From Alphaproteobacteria bacterium (GTDB lineage: Bacteria; Pseudomonadota; Alphaproteobacteria; UBA3830): a stretch of 42,488 nt of DNA. How positions within the stretch are numbered: position 1 is the first letter of the stretch; each line of letters opens with the position of its first letter. The notes under the pieces are model-generated. The model was not told the origin of the DNA. It saw nothing but the letters and a program-made list of their open reading frames with translations, and made no database searches. The stretch is from positions 1 through 42,488 of the forward strand of contig SUUU01000007.1 in the NCBI GenBank assembly GCA_015062335.1. The letters run 5' to 3'. This document shows positions 16,308-25,440 of the stretch, in pieces. The position numbers and the translations under genes are program-made.

Positions 16308-17144
16308 ATGTATAAATGTTCCTTAGCAGATTTTAGCATCGATGAGGCTTTCGAAGTCAGTGAAGTGCTTTCTGCATTCGATTATGTTGCGGTCTCTTGC
16401 GCAGTGAAGCGGGATGATCGTTGGGTTGTCGAAATTTTAGATGAAAGCCCTATAGATGAACATGAAATCTATAACTTGCTGAAAAACAAAGAGTTTTATG
16501 TGGAAGAAAATGCCAAATTAGCTGATGTGAATTGGTTACAGAAGTGTTTTGAAAATTTTAAACCGCTGGTTGTTTCAAGCTTTTACATATACGGGCCGCA
16601 TTTAAAGTCAGAAAATCATCCTGAAAATAAAGTATCCATGGAAATTGCTGCGGCTACAGCATTTGGAACAGGAGAGCATGCGACCACTAGTCGGTGTTTG
16701 TCTGCATGTGAGGCTTACTTTGACAAAAAACTTCATAAGAATATTTTAGATATTGGTTGTGGTTCAGGAATTTTAAGTATCGCATTGGCAAAAATGGGTG
16801 GAGTTAATATTGTTGCATGCGATATTGATCCGGAGTCTGTTCGAGTGACAAAGGAAAACGCAACGATTAACAAAGTGGCGCATAGAATACATGTCTTTCA
16901 GAATCAAGGCTGTGAATTTAATAACAGATGTTATGATCTTATAGTTGCAAATATTTTAGCAGAACCTCTTATTTCAATGAGTGAGTCAATTGTTAAATGT
17001 TTAAATCGTCGAGGCGTTTTAATTTTATCTGGCTTTACAAGCAATGACTTAACTGTAGAGGCGAGATTTATATCTCTCGGATTAAAGTTAAAATACAAAT
17101 ACAATCATGATAATTGGACAACATTGGTACTGCAATCTGAATAA
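16308..17144 (+). CDS. prmA: Ribosomal protein L11 methyltransferase
   Basis: A SAM-dependent methyltransferase that trimethylates L11. The 278-residue protein has the PrmA linker-to-catalytic signature AATAFGTGEHATTSRCL (about residues 112-128). The SAM-binding motif I is ILDIGCGSGILSIALAK, followed by the acidic residue in VACDIDPE. Motif IV is DLIVANILAEPL, the N-I-L-A form typical of PrmA. The N-terminal third is the L11-recognition domain and is weakly conserved, as expected. The gene starts 12 bases after infC. Its 3' end overlaps the convergent glycosylase gene by 40 bases. Confidence 0.93.
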   Translation: MYKCSLADFSIDEAFEVSEVLSAFDYVAVSCAVKRDDRWVVEILDESPIDEHEIYNLLKNKEFYVEENAKLADVNWLQKCFENFKPLVVSSFYIYGPHLKSENHPENKVSMEIAAATAFGTGEHATTSRCLSACEAYFDKKLHKNILDIGCGSGILSIALAKMGGVNIVACDIDPESVRVTKENATINKVAHRIHVFQNQGCEFNNRCYDLIVANILAEPLISMSESIVKCLNRRGVLILSGFTSNDLTVEARFISLGLKLKYKYNHDNWTTLVLQSE

Positions 17145-17812
17145 ATTCCGTCCGATTCGATTTCATTCTGTATCGCTAAAAAGTCGTGCCAGAACTCTCT
17201 TTTTTGAGATGGTGACCTTAGTAAATATGCGGGATGAAATGTCGGTAGTATTTTAGCTGCAATTCCTTCCACGCTGGTGAATCGTCCTCTCAATCGCATA
17301 ATTCCATCAGATGATTGTAACAAAGCTTTTGCTGCGGTTCCTCCTAGGCAAACGACTATACGAGGATTAATAAATGATATGTGCTTCAAGACAAGAGGTC
17401 TGAATAAGGCGATTTCTTGAGTACTTGGGGTCCGATTCCCAGGAGGTCTCCATGGCAAGATATTCGTAATGTATACGGCTTCTCTATCTAACCCTATCGC
17501 AGCTAATGCTTTATCCAATAATTGACCGCTTTGTCCGACAAATGGAATGCCTTGTTTATCTTCTTCTGCTCCTGGAGCTTCTCCAAGAAACAAAATCTCT
17601 GCTTCGATATTTCCAACACCAAAAACCATGTTTTGAGCACAATATTTCAACGGTGTATCAACAGTCTCCATCACTCTTTTTAGATCCTCCAACGATCGAA
17701 CATCATTCTCTACTATTGAAGGCGATAACGCATCCTCAGATGAAACATCGGAAACTCCTGCGTCAGCAAACCATTTTAAAACTTTTATTGCGTTTTCAAA
17801 GTCCGTTCTCAT
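17105..17812 (-). CDS. Uracil-DNA glycosylase, family 4-like, without Fe-S cysteines
   Basis: Removes uracil from DNA to start base-excision repair. The 235 residues show [15 protein letters not shown] followed by [11 protein letters not shown] (motif 1 and substrate pocket), [16 protein letters not shown], and the C-terminal [11 protein letters not shown] (motif with catalytic-region His). Family 4 enzymes of thermophiles carry four Fe-S cluster cysteines. Here the positions I would expect (before the core, in the ITN-x-x-KC segment and after it) are not cysteine; for example PW replaces KC. Loss of the cluster is known in some relatives, so the enzyme may still be active. It overlaps lysS by 17 bases at its start and prmA at its end. 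Confidence 0.88.
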   Translation of the reverse strand: MRTDFENAIKVLKWFADAGVSDVSSEDALSPSIVENDVRSLEDLKRVMETVDTPLKYCAQNMVFGVGNIEAEILFLGEAPGAEEDKQGIPFVGQSGQLLDKALAAIGLDREAVYITNILPWRPPGNRTPSTQEIALFRPLVLKHISFINPRIVVCLGGTAAKALLQSSDGIMRLRGRFTSVEGIAAKILPTFHPAYLLRSPSQKREFWHDFLAIQNEIESDGIYSDCSTNVVQLS

Positions 17813-19382
17813 TTTTATTCAAAGTTTTTTCAATCAGCTCTCTCATATTTGAGATTCCATACAACGCAATAAATGTACCCATACGTGGACCTTGCTCTTG
17901 TCCTAATAAGATTTTATACAATGCATTAAACCATGAGCGAAGGTCTTGAAATTCGTAATGTTTCCCTACCTCAAAGACGAGAGATTGAATTTCTTCTGCT
18001 GAGCTACTTTCAGGTAGTGTTTTCAAGCCTTGCAGCAGTTCATTTATTGCATTTCTTTCCATTTCGGTTGGAACTGCATAGTGTTTATTAGGTTTTACGA
18101 AATCTATATAATAATTAATAGCATGCTCAACGAGTTTATCCAAGAACGGCATGGATTCCGGGGATGCCTTCGGCATATATTTTCTGATAAATCCCCATAA
18201 AACTTCCTTATCATCTGTGTTGCACGCGCTGACTAAGTTTAACAATAAGGAATAAGAGATATCTGCTTCAATTTTTGGTGGGTTCCCTTTATGTATATGC
18301 CACACCGGATTGTCAATTCTTTTTTCATTTTTTTGATCTTCGAAATTACGCACATGCGATACATAATCATCAACTTGTCTTGGAATAACGTCAAAATACA
18401 AACGTTTTGCACTCTTTGGGGAGGCAAACATAAAATTAGCCAGACTTTCTTGAGGGGCATATCTAAGCCATTCCTCTACGCCTAGACCATTTCCCTTGGA
18501 CTTCGAGATTTTTTTACCTTCTTCATCCAAAAACAGTTCGTAATTGAATCCTATAGGAGGAGTTCCTCCCAATATTCGACAAATTTTAGATGACAGCTTT
18601 ACTGAATCAATTAAATCTTTTCCAGACATTTCATAATCAACGCCTAGCGCCGTCCAACGAGCAGCCCAATCAACTTTCCACTGTAATTTACAATGTCCAT
18701 CAGTAACGGGAACTTCTATCAGTTTTCCATCATCATCTCTGAACACTATAGAACCATCATTCACTCGGTACTCTTCGATATTAATTTGCAACACCTTTCC
18801 GCTTTTCGGTGATATGGGTAAGAAAGGACTATAAGTCGCTGCCCTTTCCTCTCTTAGACTCGCAAGCATAACTTCCAAAATTTCCTGATGATGTTGCAGA
18901 ACCTTAAGTAAGACATCGTTAAATCTTCCGCTACTATACCAATCTGTCGAGCTTTGAAACTCATAGTTAAACCCAAAAGAGTCGAGAAACTCCATAAGCT
19001 TACAATTGTTATGTTCTCCGAAACTATCATGACATCCGAATGGATCCGGAACATTTGTTAGGGGGGCTTCAAGATATTTTGCAATCATATCTTTGTTTGG
19101 TATATTGTCTGGCACTTTTCGTAGGCCATCGCGATCATCTGAAAATGCAAATAATCTAGTAGGAATTCCGGTCAAACACTCAAATGCATAACGAACATAG
19201 GTAGTTCTAGCCACTTCCCCAAATGTTCCGATATGCGGTAATCCTGACGGACCATACCCTGTCTCGAATAGAGCATATCCCTTTTCTTGAATTGTTTTTC
19301 GATCGACTAACTTTCGAGCTTCTTCGAATGGCCACGCTCTTGCATTGGCATAAACACTATCATCGAAAGCTTTTTCCGTCAT
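17796..19382 (-). CDS. lysS: Lysyl-tRNA synthetase, class I
   Basis: Charges tRNA-Lys. This is the class I (LysK, archaeal-type) enzyme, unrelated to the class II LysRS of E. coli. The 528-residue protein has a Rossmann-fold catalytic core with the HIGH-type motif GLPHIGTFGEVAR (H50-I-G-T) and the KMSKS-type motif EGKKISKSKGNG at about residues 288-299. The C-terminal anticodon-binding helical region follows. Class I LysRS is usual in many alphaproteobacteria and in spirochaetes. The start ATG is preceded by a short AT-rich gap. The gene is upstream of, and overlaps, the glycosylase gene. Confidence 0.95.
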   Translation of the reverse strand: MTEKAFDDSVYANARAWPFEEARKLVDRKTIQEKGYALFETGYGPSGLPHIGTFGEVARTTYVRYAFECLTGIPTRLFAFSDDRDGLRKVPDNIPNKDMIAKYLEAPLTNVPDPFGCHDSFGEHNNCKLMEFLDSFGFNYEFQSSTDWYSSGRFNDVLLKVLQHHQEILEVMLASLREERAATYSPFLPISPKSGKVLQINIEEYRVNDGSIVFRDDDGKLIEVPVTDGHCKLQWKVDWAARWTALGVDYEMSGKDLIDSVKLSSKICRILGGTPPIGFNYELFLDEEGKKISKSKGNGLGVEEWLRYAPQESLANFMFASPKSAKRLYFDVIPRQVDDYVSHVRNFEDQKNEKRIDNPVWHIHKGNPPKIEADISYSLLLNLVSACNTDDKEVLWGFIRKYMPKASPESMPFLDKLVEHAINYYIDFVKPNKHYAVPTEMERNAINELLQGLKTLPESSSAEEIQSLVFEVGKHYEFQDLRSWFNALYKILLGQEQGPRMGTFIALYGISNMRELIEKTLNKNENGL

Positions 19383-19531
19383 TTTATCCCCTAAAGTTAA
19401 GAACAGAGTTCATTATAAACATATAAAGCACAAATTCAAAGCATGGATGTTAAATTTAGAAGCATACTCTTTCTAGTTTAACTATTCTTGCTCACAATGC
19501 CTTTTTCAATATTCGTGTGAACTCTTATTTT

Positions 19532-21409
19532 TTATTCCGCTACTAGCGCCTGTTGTCTATTTTTTATTTTTTTGGTATCGATTTTGGCTAATCTTACTAA
19601 GTTGTATTGATCCGAGTCTTCGATGGTAATCCAATTCGGAAGATAACCATGAAAAATCATTCCTTCTAGATTTCGCCTATGATTAACTTCCGCAAGGATG
19701 TAGGTTGAACGAGTTTTTATTAATGATTCGATGACCAAGCGTTCGTAAAAATCTCCCCATCTACAAAAAATTAACGAGGCAATCAATCCTTCATGTTGTC
19801 GATGAAATGGAATTGCAACTACCTTATGCTTTGTGTAATACAAAACATAAGGTCCTAAGTACGGAGAAGTCATAATGGTTTCAATATTTTCTAACTGATC
19901 CAGTTGTTTTAAAAAATTAACCTTGCTGTTTTTGGCCATCATTACGGATCGAACTTGAGATAAAGTAACTATTTTCCCTTCAGTATTTAATGCGCATTCC
20001 AATGCAGAAGGGGAAATAATAAGTATTATTGCAATCAATTTTCTGATTTTGTTTGTCTTTAACATTTCGACCACTACGGGAATCATTAAAACATACCACA
20101 TCATAACCATTCGACATGCCATAATGCTGAATATCATCCAGATAATTCCCAAAACAATAAATGCCAGCCAAAATAAATCATTATTTGACAAATTCTTGTA
20201 ATTTAATTGACGTAATTTGTCGTAACAAGCTATGCAAAACACGCAACTCTGAAACCAAAAGATAACATTGAATTCAACTCGATGCATGTTTAAAGCGGAC
20301 GTTAAATCTTCAATTGTAGGAAACCAGAAATTTCGCAAAAACTCAGATGCATTTCCCTCTATACCCAAAAAAAAGTTGCGGTAAATACTAACGAATAATA
20401 TTCCTAAAATGGTGCCGACAATTACATCAGAAACTCTGTTTTTTTTGTTATCTAACAACTGTAAAATTCGGAAATATAAACAAGCTAAAATATATAATCC
20501 GAAGTGTACCATCGATATTTCGTCGTATACTGCCTCCTTAGATAGAGATGTCACAAAGGATAAGGCAATTAATCCGATTATGACATATTTTGACGCATTT
20601 AGATGTTGCAGATAAACACTGCATCCTAACAACATGAGGGAAATAGTAGCAATTGGCGTTGAAAAAACAATAATAATTCCGACTCCAATAGCTGCGATTA
20701 AATTTATATTCCAAAAATCTTTTGCAGAAAATTGTCGAGATGCCAAAAATAAAACAACTTCACTTAGTAATAGCATGGGTAAAATTTCTGTTGAAGCCCA
20801 CGTGCATAACGAGATTAATAATCCGAAAATATATTGATTTTTTAATGTATTATTAAATATCAGTCTTTGCATCTGTCGGATAAACAATAATTCCAGCATG
20901 ATAAAAAAGGCATGATGATCTGGACGTCCTAAAGAAAAAATTTCCGTTAAATTCAAATGGGATAAAAACATAAATACGGATAATGTTGCACCACATAAAG
21001 AAACCTTGGAAAAAGTCTTGAAGAGAATCCAAGCGGAAATTGCTCTAAAAACGGGAGCTATACAAAATCCTGCAATCTCTACGGCTGTTTCAATTGGTTT
21101 GATAAATAAGGAAAAAATCCATGTGAATGATATTAAAATCGAGTCATATAATCTGGTCCAATATAAATCTACCCCATTAGGCCAGTTTACCCTATTTAAT
21201 AAGCTGTACGACGTAGATCCGTGAATAAAAAAATCTCTGACTCGTGTCATCATCATATGATCATCAGCATCCTGAAATAACAGTACGCTATCGTCATATC
21301 CTAATAAAACACCATGCAATCTGAAGTACCACAAATACGTGGAGATACACAAAATAATCAGCATTCCAAAGTATAGATATAACTGCGTTTTGTTGTACCA
21401 TTTGGTCAT
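19532..21409 (-). CDS. GT-C fold membrane glycosyltransferase, STT3/AglB-like
   Basis: A polytopic membrane protein of about 625 residues with 11-13 hydrophobic segments and a soluble C-terminal part. The first external loop carries FQDADDHMMMTRVRDFF, an acidic motif in the place of the DXD-type metal site of GT-C enzymes, followed by NWPNGVDLYWTRLYDS. A second conserved stretch is LGRPDHHAFFIML, matching the D-H-H signature of bacterial STT3-like proteins. The C-terminal domain has YLGPYVLYYTKHKV and PFHRQHEGL. I recall this set in an uncharacterised alphaproteobacterial family. Substrate is unknown: lipid-linked sugar transfer to LPS, protein or lipid are all possible. The start is taken at 21409, forming ATGA with the murJ stop; ATG at 21415 is an alternative. 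Confidence 0.65.
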   Translation of the reverse strand: MTKWYNKTQLYLYFGMLIILCISTYLWYFRLHGVLLGYDDSVLLFQDADDHMMMTRVRDFFIHGSTSYSLLNRVNWPNGVDLYWTRLYDSILISFTWIFSLFIKPIETAVEIAGFCIAPVFRAISAWILFKTFSKVSLCGATLSVFMFLSHLNLTEIFSLGRPDHHAFFIMLELLFIRQMQRLIFNNTLKNQYIFGLLISLCTWASTEILPMLLLSEVVLFLASRQFSAKDFWNINLIAAIGVGIIIVFSTPIATISLMLLGCSVYLQHLNASKYVIIGLIALSFVTSLSKEAVYDEISMVHFGLYILACLYFRILQLLDNKKNRVSDVIVGTILGILFVSIYRNFFLGIEGNASEFLRNFWFPTIEDLTSALNMHRVEFNVIFWFQSCVFCIACYDKLRQLNYKNLSNNDLFWLAFIVLGIIWMIFSIMACRMVMMWYVLMIPVVVEMLKTNKIRKLIAIILIISPSALECALNTEGKIVTLSQVRSVMMAKNSKVNFLKQLDQLENIETIMTSPYLGPYVLYYTKHKVVAIPFHRQHEGLIASLIFCRWGDFYERLVIESLIKTRSTYILAEVNHRRNLEGMIFHGYLPNWITIEDSDQYNLVRLAKIDTKKIKNRQQALVAE

Positions 21410-22968
21410 GACCATGCTTCCCGTTTCCATAATTTCCAGTTTTTCTGATGAGTTGCAACTAAGAATAGTGATGTAACAGATGAAAAGACAATAACCGCTA
21501 CTGCAAAGAACATTGCAAACAAAGGCCATTTTATTGGGGAGTTACCCAGTTCATAAGACCAATAATTATCTAATAAAAATTTTAAACAAATATATGTTAT
21601 AATTGATGCCATAACTTGAGAGCACAACTTGTACTTAAAAGTACTAGATAAGCAAATTTTCATTTGAGGGTGAACAAATTTTATCAACAAAATCGCATTT
21701 GACAGGCCAGAAAGCGAAGTACATAAGGCCAGCCCGAAATATTTCCAAAATGGAACCAATATAACTAAAAATAATACATTTAATATAACAGACATGATAG
21801 CGAATATGACAGGTGTTTTTGTATCTCCGGATGCAAAATACACTGATGAATACAATTTTGATAGAACATATGCCGGAAGTCCTACGGAAAATCCAAGCAG
21901 AGCACTAGACGTAATTTGTACATGTGTTATATCAAATTGACCTCTCTGAAAGGCTACGGCAACCAAAAAATCACTTAATGAAATGATGAATGTTGTTGCG
22001 AAAAACGTGAGAAAAAACGCAAATAACAGCCCTCTTTCCAACTCTCTTCTGGCTTTTGCGTAATTTCCTACTGAAATGCATTTCGATAATAGGGGCAGCA
22101 ATGCGGTACTGAGCGCTATACCTAGTGTTCCAAGTGGAAATTGGTTTAGTCTGTCCGCTAAATTCATGCAAGTGATCGTTCCCGTTGGCAGATATGATGA
22201 AATGGTTGTATCTACGAGCATGTTTAATTGCCACACACCTGCTCCGATGATTCCGGGAATCATATTTTTTACAATATCTTTTACCTTTGCAGTCCAACAT
22301 TTGAAGTTAAATCTAATATGGAAATTATGCGCCTTAATAGAACGCCATAGCCAAACAGATTGCCAAAGTCCCGAAAACAAAACGCAATATGACATAACGT
22401 GTACAGATGTTAGCTTTGATGCGTCCATATAATAACTGATTAACAAGCCTCCGCCTGTGCAGACGCTTAACAATGAGTATAGAGCCGCAGGCAATGCAAA
22501 ATTGTTAATAGTGTTCAAAACACCGCTCAAAAGTGAACTGACTGATATCAATATCAGGTATGGGAAGCAAATTCGACCTAGCTTAACCGTTAAACCAAAT
22601 TTTTCACTTAATACATCAAATCCTGATACCAAAATTTGCAATATAGATGGAAAAAACAACAAAATAACAATAGATAGTACGGATAATACAATCAACAAAA
22701 AACTGAAAATATCTGATAAAACTTGATTTGCTGTTTCCTGGCCATCATTATTTAAAACCTTGGAAAATCTAGGCAAAAAAGATGCGTTAAAAGCTCCTTC
22801 TGCAAATATTCTACGAAACGTGTTTGCAATACGTAAAGCGACGAGCAGTGCATCGGAATATACACAGGCTCCTAAACAAGCAGCAACAATACATTCTCTT
22901 AGATATCCGATTATTCTACTGAATAAAGTAAACGCACCGACTGTAACTGCGGCTTTTATGATACCCAT
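21406..22968 (-). CDS. murJ: Lipid II flippase MurJ
   Basis: Translocates lipid II across the inner membrane for peptidoglycan synthesis. The 520 residues form about 14 transmembrane helices of the MOP superfamily. The N-terminus AVTVGAFTLFSRIIGYLRE and RRIFAEGAFNASFLPRF are the characteristic MurJ segments, including the conserved R-A/G-E-GAF pattern. A central LNQFPLGTLGIALSTALLPLLS is likewise typical. It starts 2 bases after the parB stop and its stop overlaps the glycosyltransferase start (ATGA), so the minus-strand run parA-parB-murJ-GT-C is probably one transcript. Confidence 0.95.
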   Translation of the reverse strand: MGIIKAAVTVGAFTLFSRIIGYLRECIVAACLGACVYSDALLVALRIANTFRRIFAEGAFNASFLPRFSKVLNNDGQETANQVLSDIFSFLLIVLSVLSIVILLFFPSILQILVSGFDVLSEKFGLTVKLGRICFPYLILISVSSLLSGVLNTINNFALPAALYSLLSVCTGGGLLISYYMDASKLTSVHVMSYCVLFSGLWQSVWLWRSIKAHNFHIRFNFKCWTAKVKDIVKNMIPGIIGAGVWQLNMLVDTTISSYLPTGTITCMNLADRLNQFPLGTLGIALSTALLPLLSKCISVGNYAKARRELERGLLFAFFLTFFATTFIISLSDFLVAVAFQRGQFDITHVQITSSALLGFSVGLPAYVLSKLYSSVYFASGDTKTPVIFAIMSVILNVLFLVILVPFWKYFGLALCTSLSGLSNAILLIKFVHPQMKICLSSTFKYKLCSQVMASIITYICLKFLLDNYWSYELGNSPIKWPLFAMFFAVAVIVFSSVTSLFLVATHQKNWKLWKREAWS

Positions 22969-22970
22969 GC

Positions 22971-23789
22971 CTAACCATTTAATTTGCGAACAAATGAATC
23001 CAACTGTTCGAAATCACTAAAATTGATTTCGATAGTTCCTCCTTTTCCCTTGATTTTGATATTGACGTTTAACCCTATCAAGCTTGATATTTGATGAGCA
23101 AGGTTAACGATTTCAGGATCTGCGTAAGTTGTTATTCTGGATCTGGCGGATTGTATCAAATTTTCAGTATCTCTGACATTTAATTTTGATCGAATAACTT
23201 GCTGAGCTATTCTAGAGGCATCTTTTGATCCGATTAGTGCTCGCGCATGCCCGAAAGTTAGCTTGCCTTCTCGAACAAATGTCTGAACGTCTTCAGGAAG
23301 GTTCAGTAACCTTAATATATTGGCTATGTGACTTCGGCTTTTCCCGATGATGTTTGATAATTCATCTTGTGTGTGATGAAACTCATCAATCAACCTGCGG
23401 TAGCTTTCAGCTTCCTCGATCGGGTTTAAGTTCTCACGTTGAACATTTTCAAGAATGGCGACTTCCAGTTGCTCTTCTTTTTCAAGATTCGTAACAATTG
23501 CCGGAATTTCAGATAATCCAGCTAGTTTGGATGCTCTTAAACGTCTTTCGCCAGCAATTAATTGATAACTGTCATCCGGTAATTTTTGGACCAGTATAGG
23601 CTGTAAAACGCCTTTTCTTTTAATAGATGATGCTAAAGATTGTAGTTGTTCTTCATCAAAAAAATTTCGAGGTTGATAAGGGTTCGGTTTGATTAATTGA
23701 ACATCAATCTTAATAACTTGATCGTCAGATTCATTTTGAGGAGTTGATAAAAATGCAGACAACCCTCGTCCTAAAGTTTTATTTGTCAT
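22971..23789 (-). CDS. parB: Chromosome-partitioning protein ParB
   Basis: Binds parS sites, spreads as a CTP-dependent clamp, and directs origin segregation with ParA. The 272 residues show the N-terminal LGRGLSAFL. The CTPase/ParB domain follows with NPYQPR, then GVLQPILV and IAGERRLRASKLAGL (G-ERR-x-RA motif), and EVAILENVQRENLNPIEEA. The helix-turn-helix reads TQDELSNIIGKSRSHIANILRLLNLP, and a C-terminal dimerisation region ends the protein. I looked for a parS palindrome (TGTTTCACGTGAAACA-type) in the window and found none that is convincing. It overlaps parA by 11 bases. Confidence 0.95.
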   Translation of the reverse strand: MTNKTLGRGLSAFLSTPQNESDDQVIKIDVQLIKPNPYQPRNFFDEEQLQSLASSIKRKGVLQPILVQKLPDDSYQLIAGERRLRASKLAGLSEIPAIVTNLEKEEQLEVAILENVQRENLNPIEEAESYRRLIDEFHHTQDELSNIIGKSRSHIANILRLLNLPEDVQTFVREGKLTFGHARALIGSKDASRIAQQVIRSKLNVRDTENLIQSARSRITTYADPEIVNLAHQISSLIGLNVNIKIKGKGGTIEINFSDFEQLDSFVRKLNG

Positions 23790-24543
23790 TCGATTCTCTG
23801 CCTAAAAATTCTCGTGCTAATTCTATGTAAGCGAGAGATCCACTCGATTTTACGTCATATAAAATAACGGGTTTACCAAAAGAAGATGCCTCGCTGATTT
23901 TTACGTTTCGCGGGATTACCGTATCGAAAACCAAATTTCCGAAGTGCGAACGTACATCATTATCAATCATTCGACTTAGGCTGTTTCGGCGGTCGTACAT
24001 AGTCAAAACAATTCCTGAAACAATGAGTCCTTTATTTATTGAACTTCGAACACTTTGAATAGTACTGAACAACTGGGTCAGCCCTTCAAGAGCGTAGAAT
24101 TCGCATTGCAAAGGGATGATAATTTTGTTCGAAGCATTCAATGCGTTGATATTAATTAAGCCAAAACCCGGCGGACAATCAATGAAGATATAATCATAGT
24201 TCATATTTGATATAGCATTTTTCAGTCGACTTTCCCGATCTTTTTGTTGAAACAGCTCAACTTCTGCGGCAGATAAGTCTATCGTTGATGATATTACCGA
24301 TAAATTTTTAACATATGTCTCTTTTGCGATATCTTGCGGATTGACAAGCCCCAAAATTACGCCATAACTGCTTTTGATCCCTCTTTCTTTCGGAATACCT
24401 AGTCCTGTTGAGGAATTTCCCTGCGGATCGAGGTCCAAAACGAGAACCTTTTTCCCAATTGCGGCCAAGGCGGTTGCCAAATTTACCGCTGTAGTGGTCT
24501 TACCGACTCCCCCTTTTTGATTGATGACCGCAACGACATTCAT
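23779..24543 (-). CDS. parA: Chromosome-partitioning ATPase ParA
   Basis: A 254-residue ATPase that drives ParB-parS complexes across the nucleoid. The deviant Walker A is NQKGGVGKTTTAVNLATALA (residues 8-27). Walker A' is VLVLDLDPQGNSSTGLG, and Walker B is YIFIDCPPGFGLININALNA. It is chromosomal-type in length and lacks the N-terminal helix-turn-helix of plasmid Ia ParA proteins. The MipZ at 5650 is a separate paralogue acting on the same ParB platform. In many alphaproteobacteria parAB lies near gidAB and the replication origin; here gidA and gidB are not adjacent. Confidence 0.95.
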   Translation of the reverse strand: MNVVAVINQKGGVGKTTTAVNLATALAAIGKKVLVLDLDPQGNSSTGLGIPKERGIKSSYGVILGLVNPQDIAKETYVKNLSVISSTIDLSAAEVELFQQKDRESRLKNAISNMNYDYIFIDCPPGFGLININALNASNKIIIPLQCEFYALEGLTQLFSTIQSVRSSINKGLIVSGIVLTMYDRRNSLSRMIDNDVRSHFGNLVFDTVIPRNVKISEASSFGKPVILYDVKSSGSLAYIELAREFLGRESNDK

Positions 24544-24762
24544 ATTTTAAATTTCTTTCAAATCCGAAGGAATTATACGATCCATTGAAAAAGATGACAA
24601 CCTAATTTTGGCTGTAACTGTATAGAGAGCTTCTCGAGAGAAATACTGTTGAAGAATGATAGTGATATTTTTGCAACATTAAATATTCTTTTTGGAAATA
24701 TTAGTTGTTTATTAACGATTCAGGAGTAAATTTCATCCAGATTTATTTAAGGAGTTAATGAT

Positions 24763-25374
24763 ATGAAAAAGTTAGCATTACTTGCGACAATTGGATGCTT
24801 TGCTGTTTCTGGTGTTTCAGCTGAAGAAGTTGTTTTGGATGAAGCATCGACAGCCGGAGAAGATACAGGTTGTTTCGATTCTATTTACGGTGGTCTCGGT
24901 TTCGGCGGTAGCTTTCTTAAAGTAGGAAACGAGAAGTTCAATCGCTTTATGGGCAGCTTAGTTTTTGGTGGTGGAAAAGTTTTCAACGATCAATATTATT
25001 GCGGTTTAGACGCCATTATGGATTTTATGTCTAATAAAGATAAGGGCGTTAATGACGGTATTCTTAAGAATAAAGGATTCAATCCTCAAGTGGGGGTACG
25101 TTTTGGCTATCTCTTTGATAACGTAAGCATGGTTTATGGTCGATTGGGTCTGCAATACTCAAAGTGCGAGTTTTTTAACAGTAAGGAAAATACTACAAGT
25201 AGCGAGACTCAGTGGGCGCCTGTGGTGGCATTAGGTGGAGAAAGAGCCAGGGTGTGGAAGAGCGTATCAGCTAGAGTTGAAGCAGAGTATGCGTTCGGTA
25301 AAAAGCATGGTGGCACAAGAGCCAATAAGGGCTGGAACGTCAGATTGTTAGGCGCATATAACTTTAAATATTAA
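24763..25374 (+). CDS. Outer-membrane beta-barrel protein, opacity/porin-like
   Basis: A 203-residue protein with a classical signal peptide (MKKLALLATIGCFAVSGVSA, cleavage after residue 20). The mature part alternates aromatic and glycine-rich strands such as YGGLGFGGSF, NPQVGVRFGYLF, MVYGRLGLQYS, and ends in VRLLGAYNFKY with a terminal tyrosine, as in barrel proteins recognised by BamA. The size suits an eight-stranded barrel. AAGGAG lies eight bases before the start. It stands alone between divergent parA and a strong terminator, consistent with a highly expressed surface protein. No specific function can be given. Confidence 0.8.
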   Translation: MKKLALLATIGCFAVSGVSAEEVVLDEASTAGEDTGCFDSIYGGLGFGGSFLKVGNEKFNRFMGSLVFGGGKVFNDQYYCGLDAIMDFMSNKDKGVNDGILKNKGFNPQVGVRFGYLFDNVSMVYGRLGLQYSKCEFFNSKENTTSSETQWAPVVALGGERARVWKSVSARVEAEYAFGKKHGGTRANKGWNVRLLGAYNFKY

Positions 25375-25397
25375 ATTGCCGATGATTTTTTAGGATG

Positions 25398-25423
25398 AAA
25401 AGCCTCCTTTAGGAGGCTTTTTT
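25398..25423 (+). terminator. Rho-independent terminator after the outer-membrane protein
   Basis: AAAAGCCTCC, TTTA, GGAGGCTTTTTT: a perfect 10-bp stem with a 4-base loop and a T run, 23 bases past the stop. Near-symmetry in A and T flanks means it may also stop transcription of the convergent gene at 25441. Confidence 0.95.
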
Positions 25424-25440
25424 GTTGAGTAAGTCAAGTT

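Noticed and set aside
17412-17450. GTCCGATTCCCAGGAGG, resembling a tRNA T-arm.
   Set aside because: No acceptor, D or anticodon arms fit around it, and it lies in the conserved RPPGNRTP coding region of the glycosylase.
21410-21529. Longer glycosyltransferase start with a cysteine-rich N-terminus inside murJ.
   Set aside because: The added residues are a shadow of the murJ coding sequence; the ATGA overlap gives a clean start.
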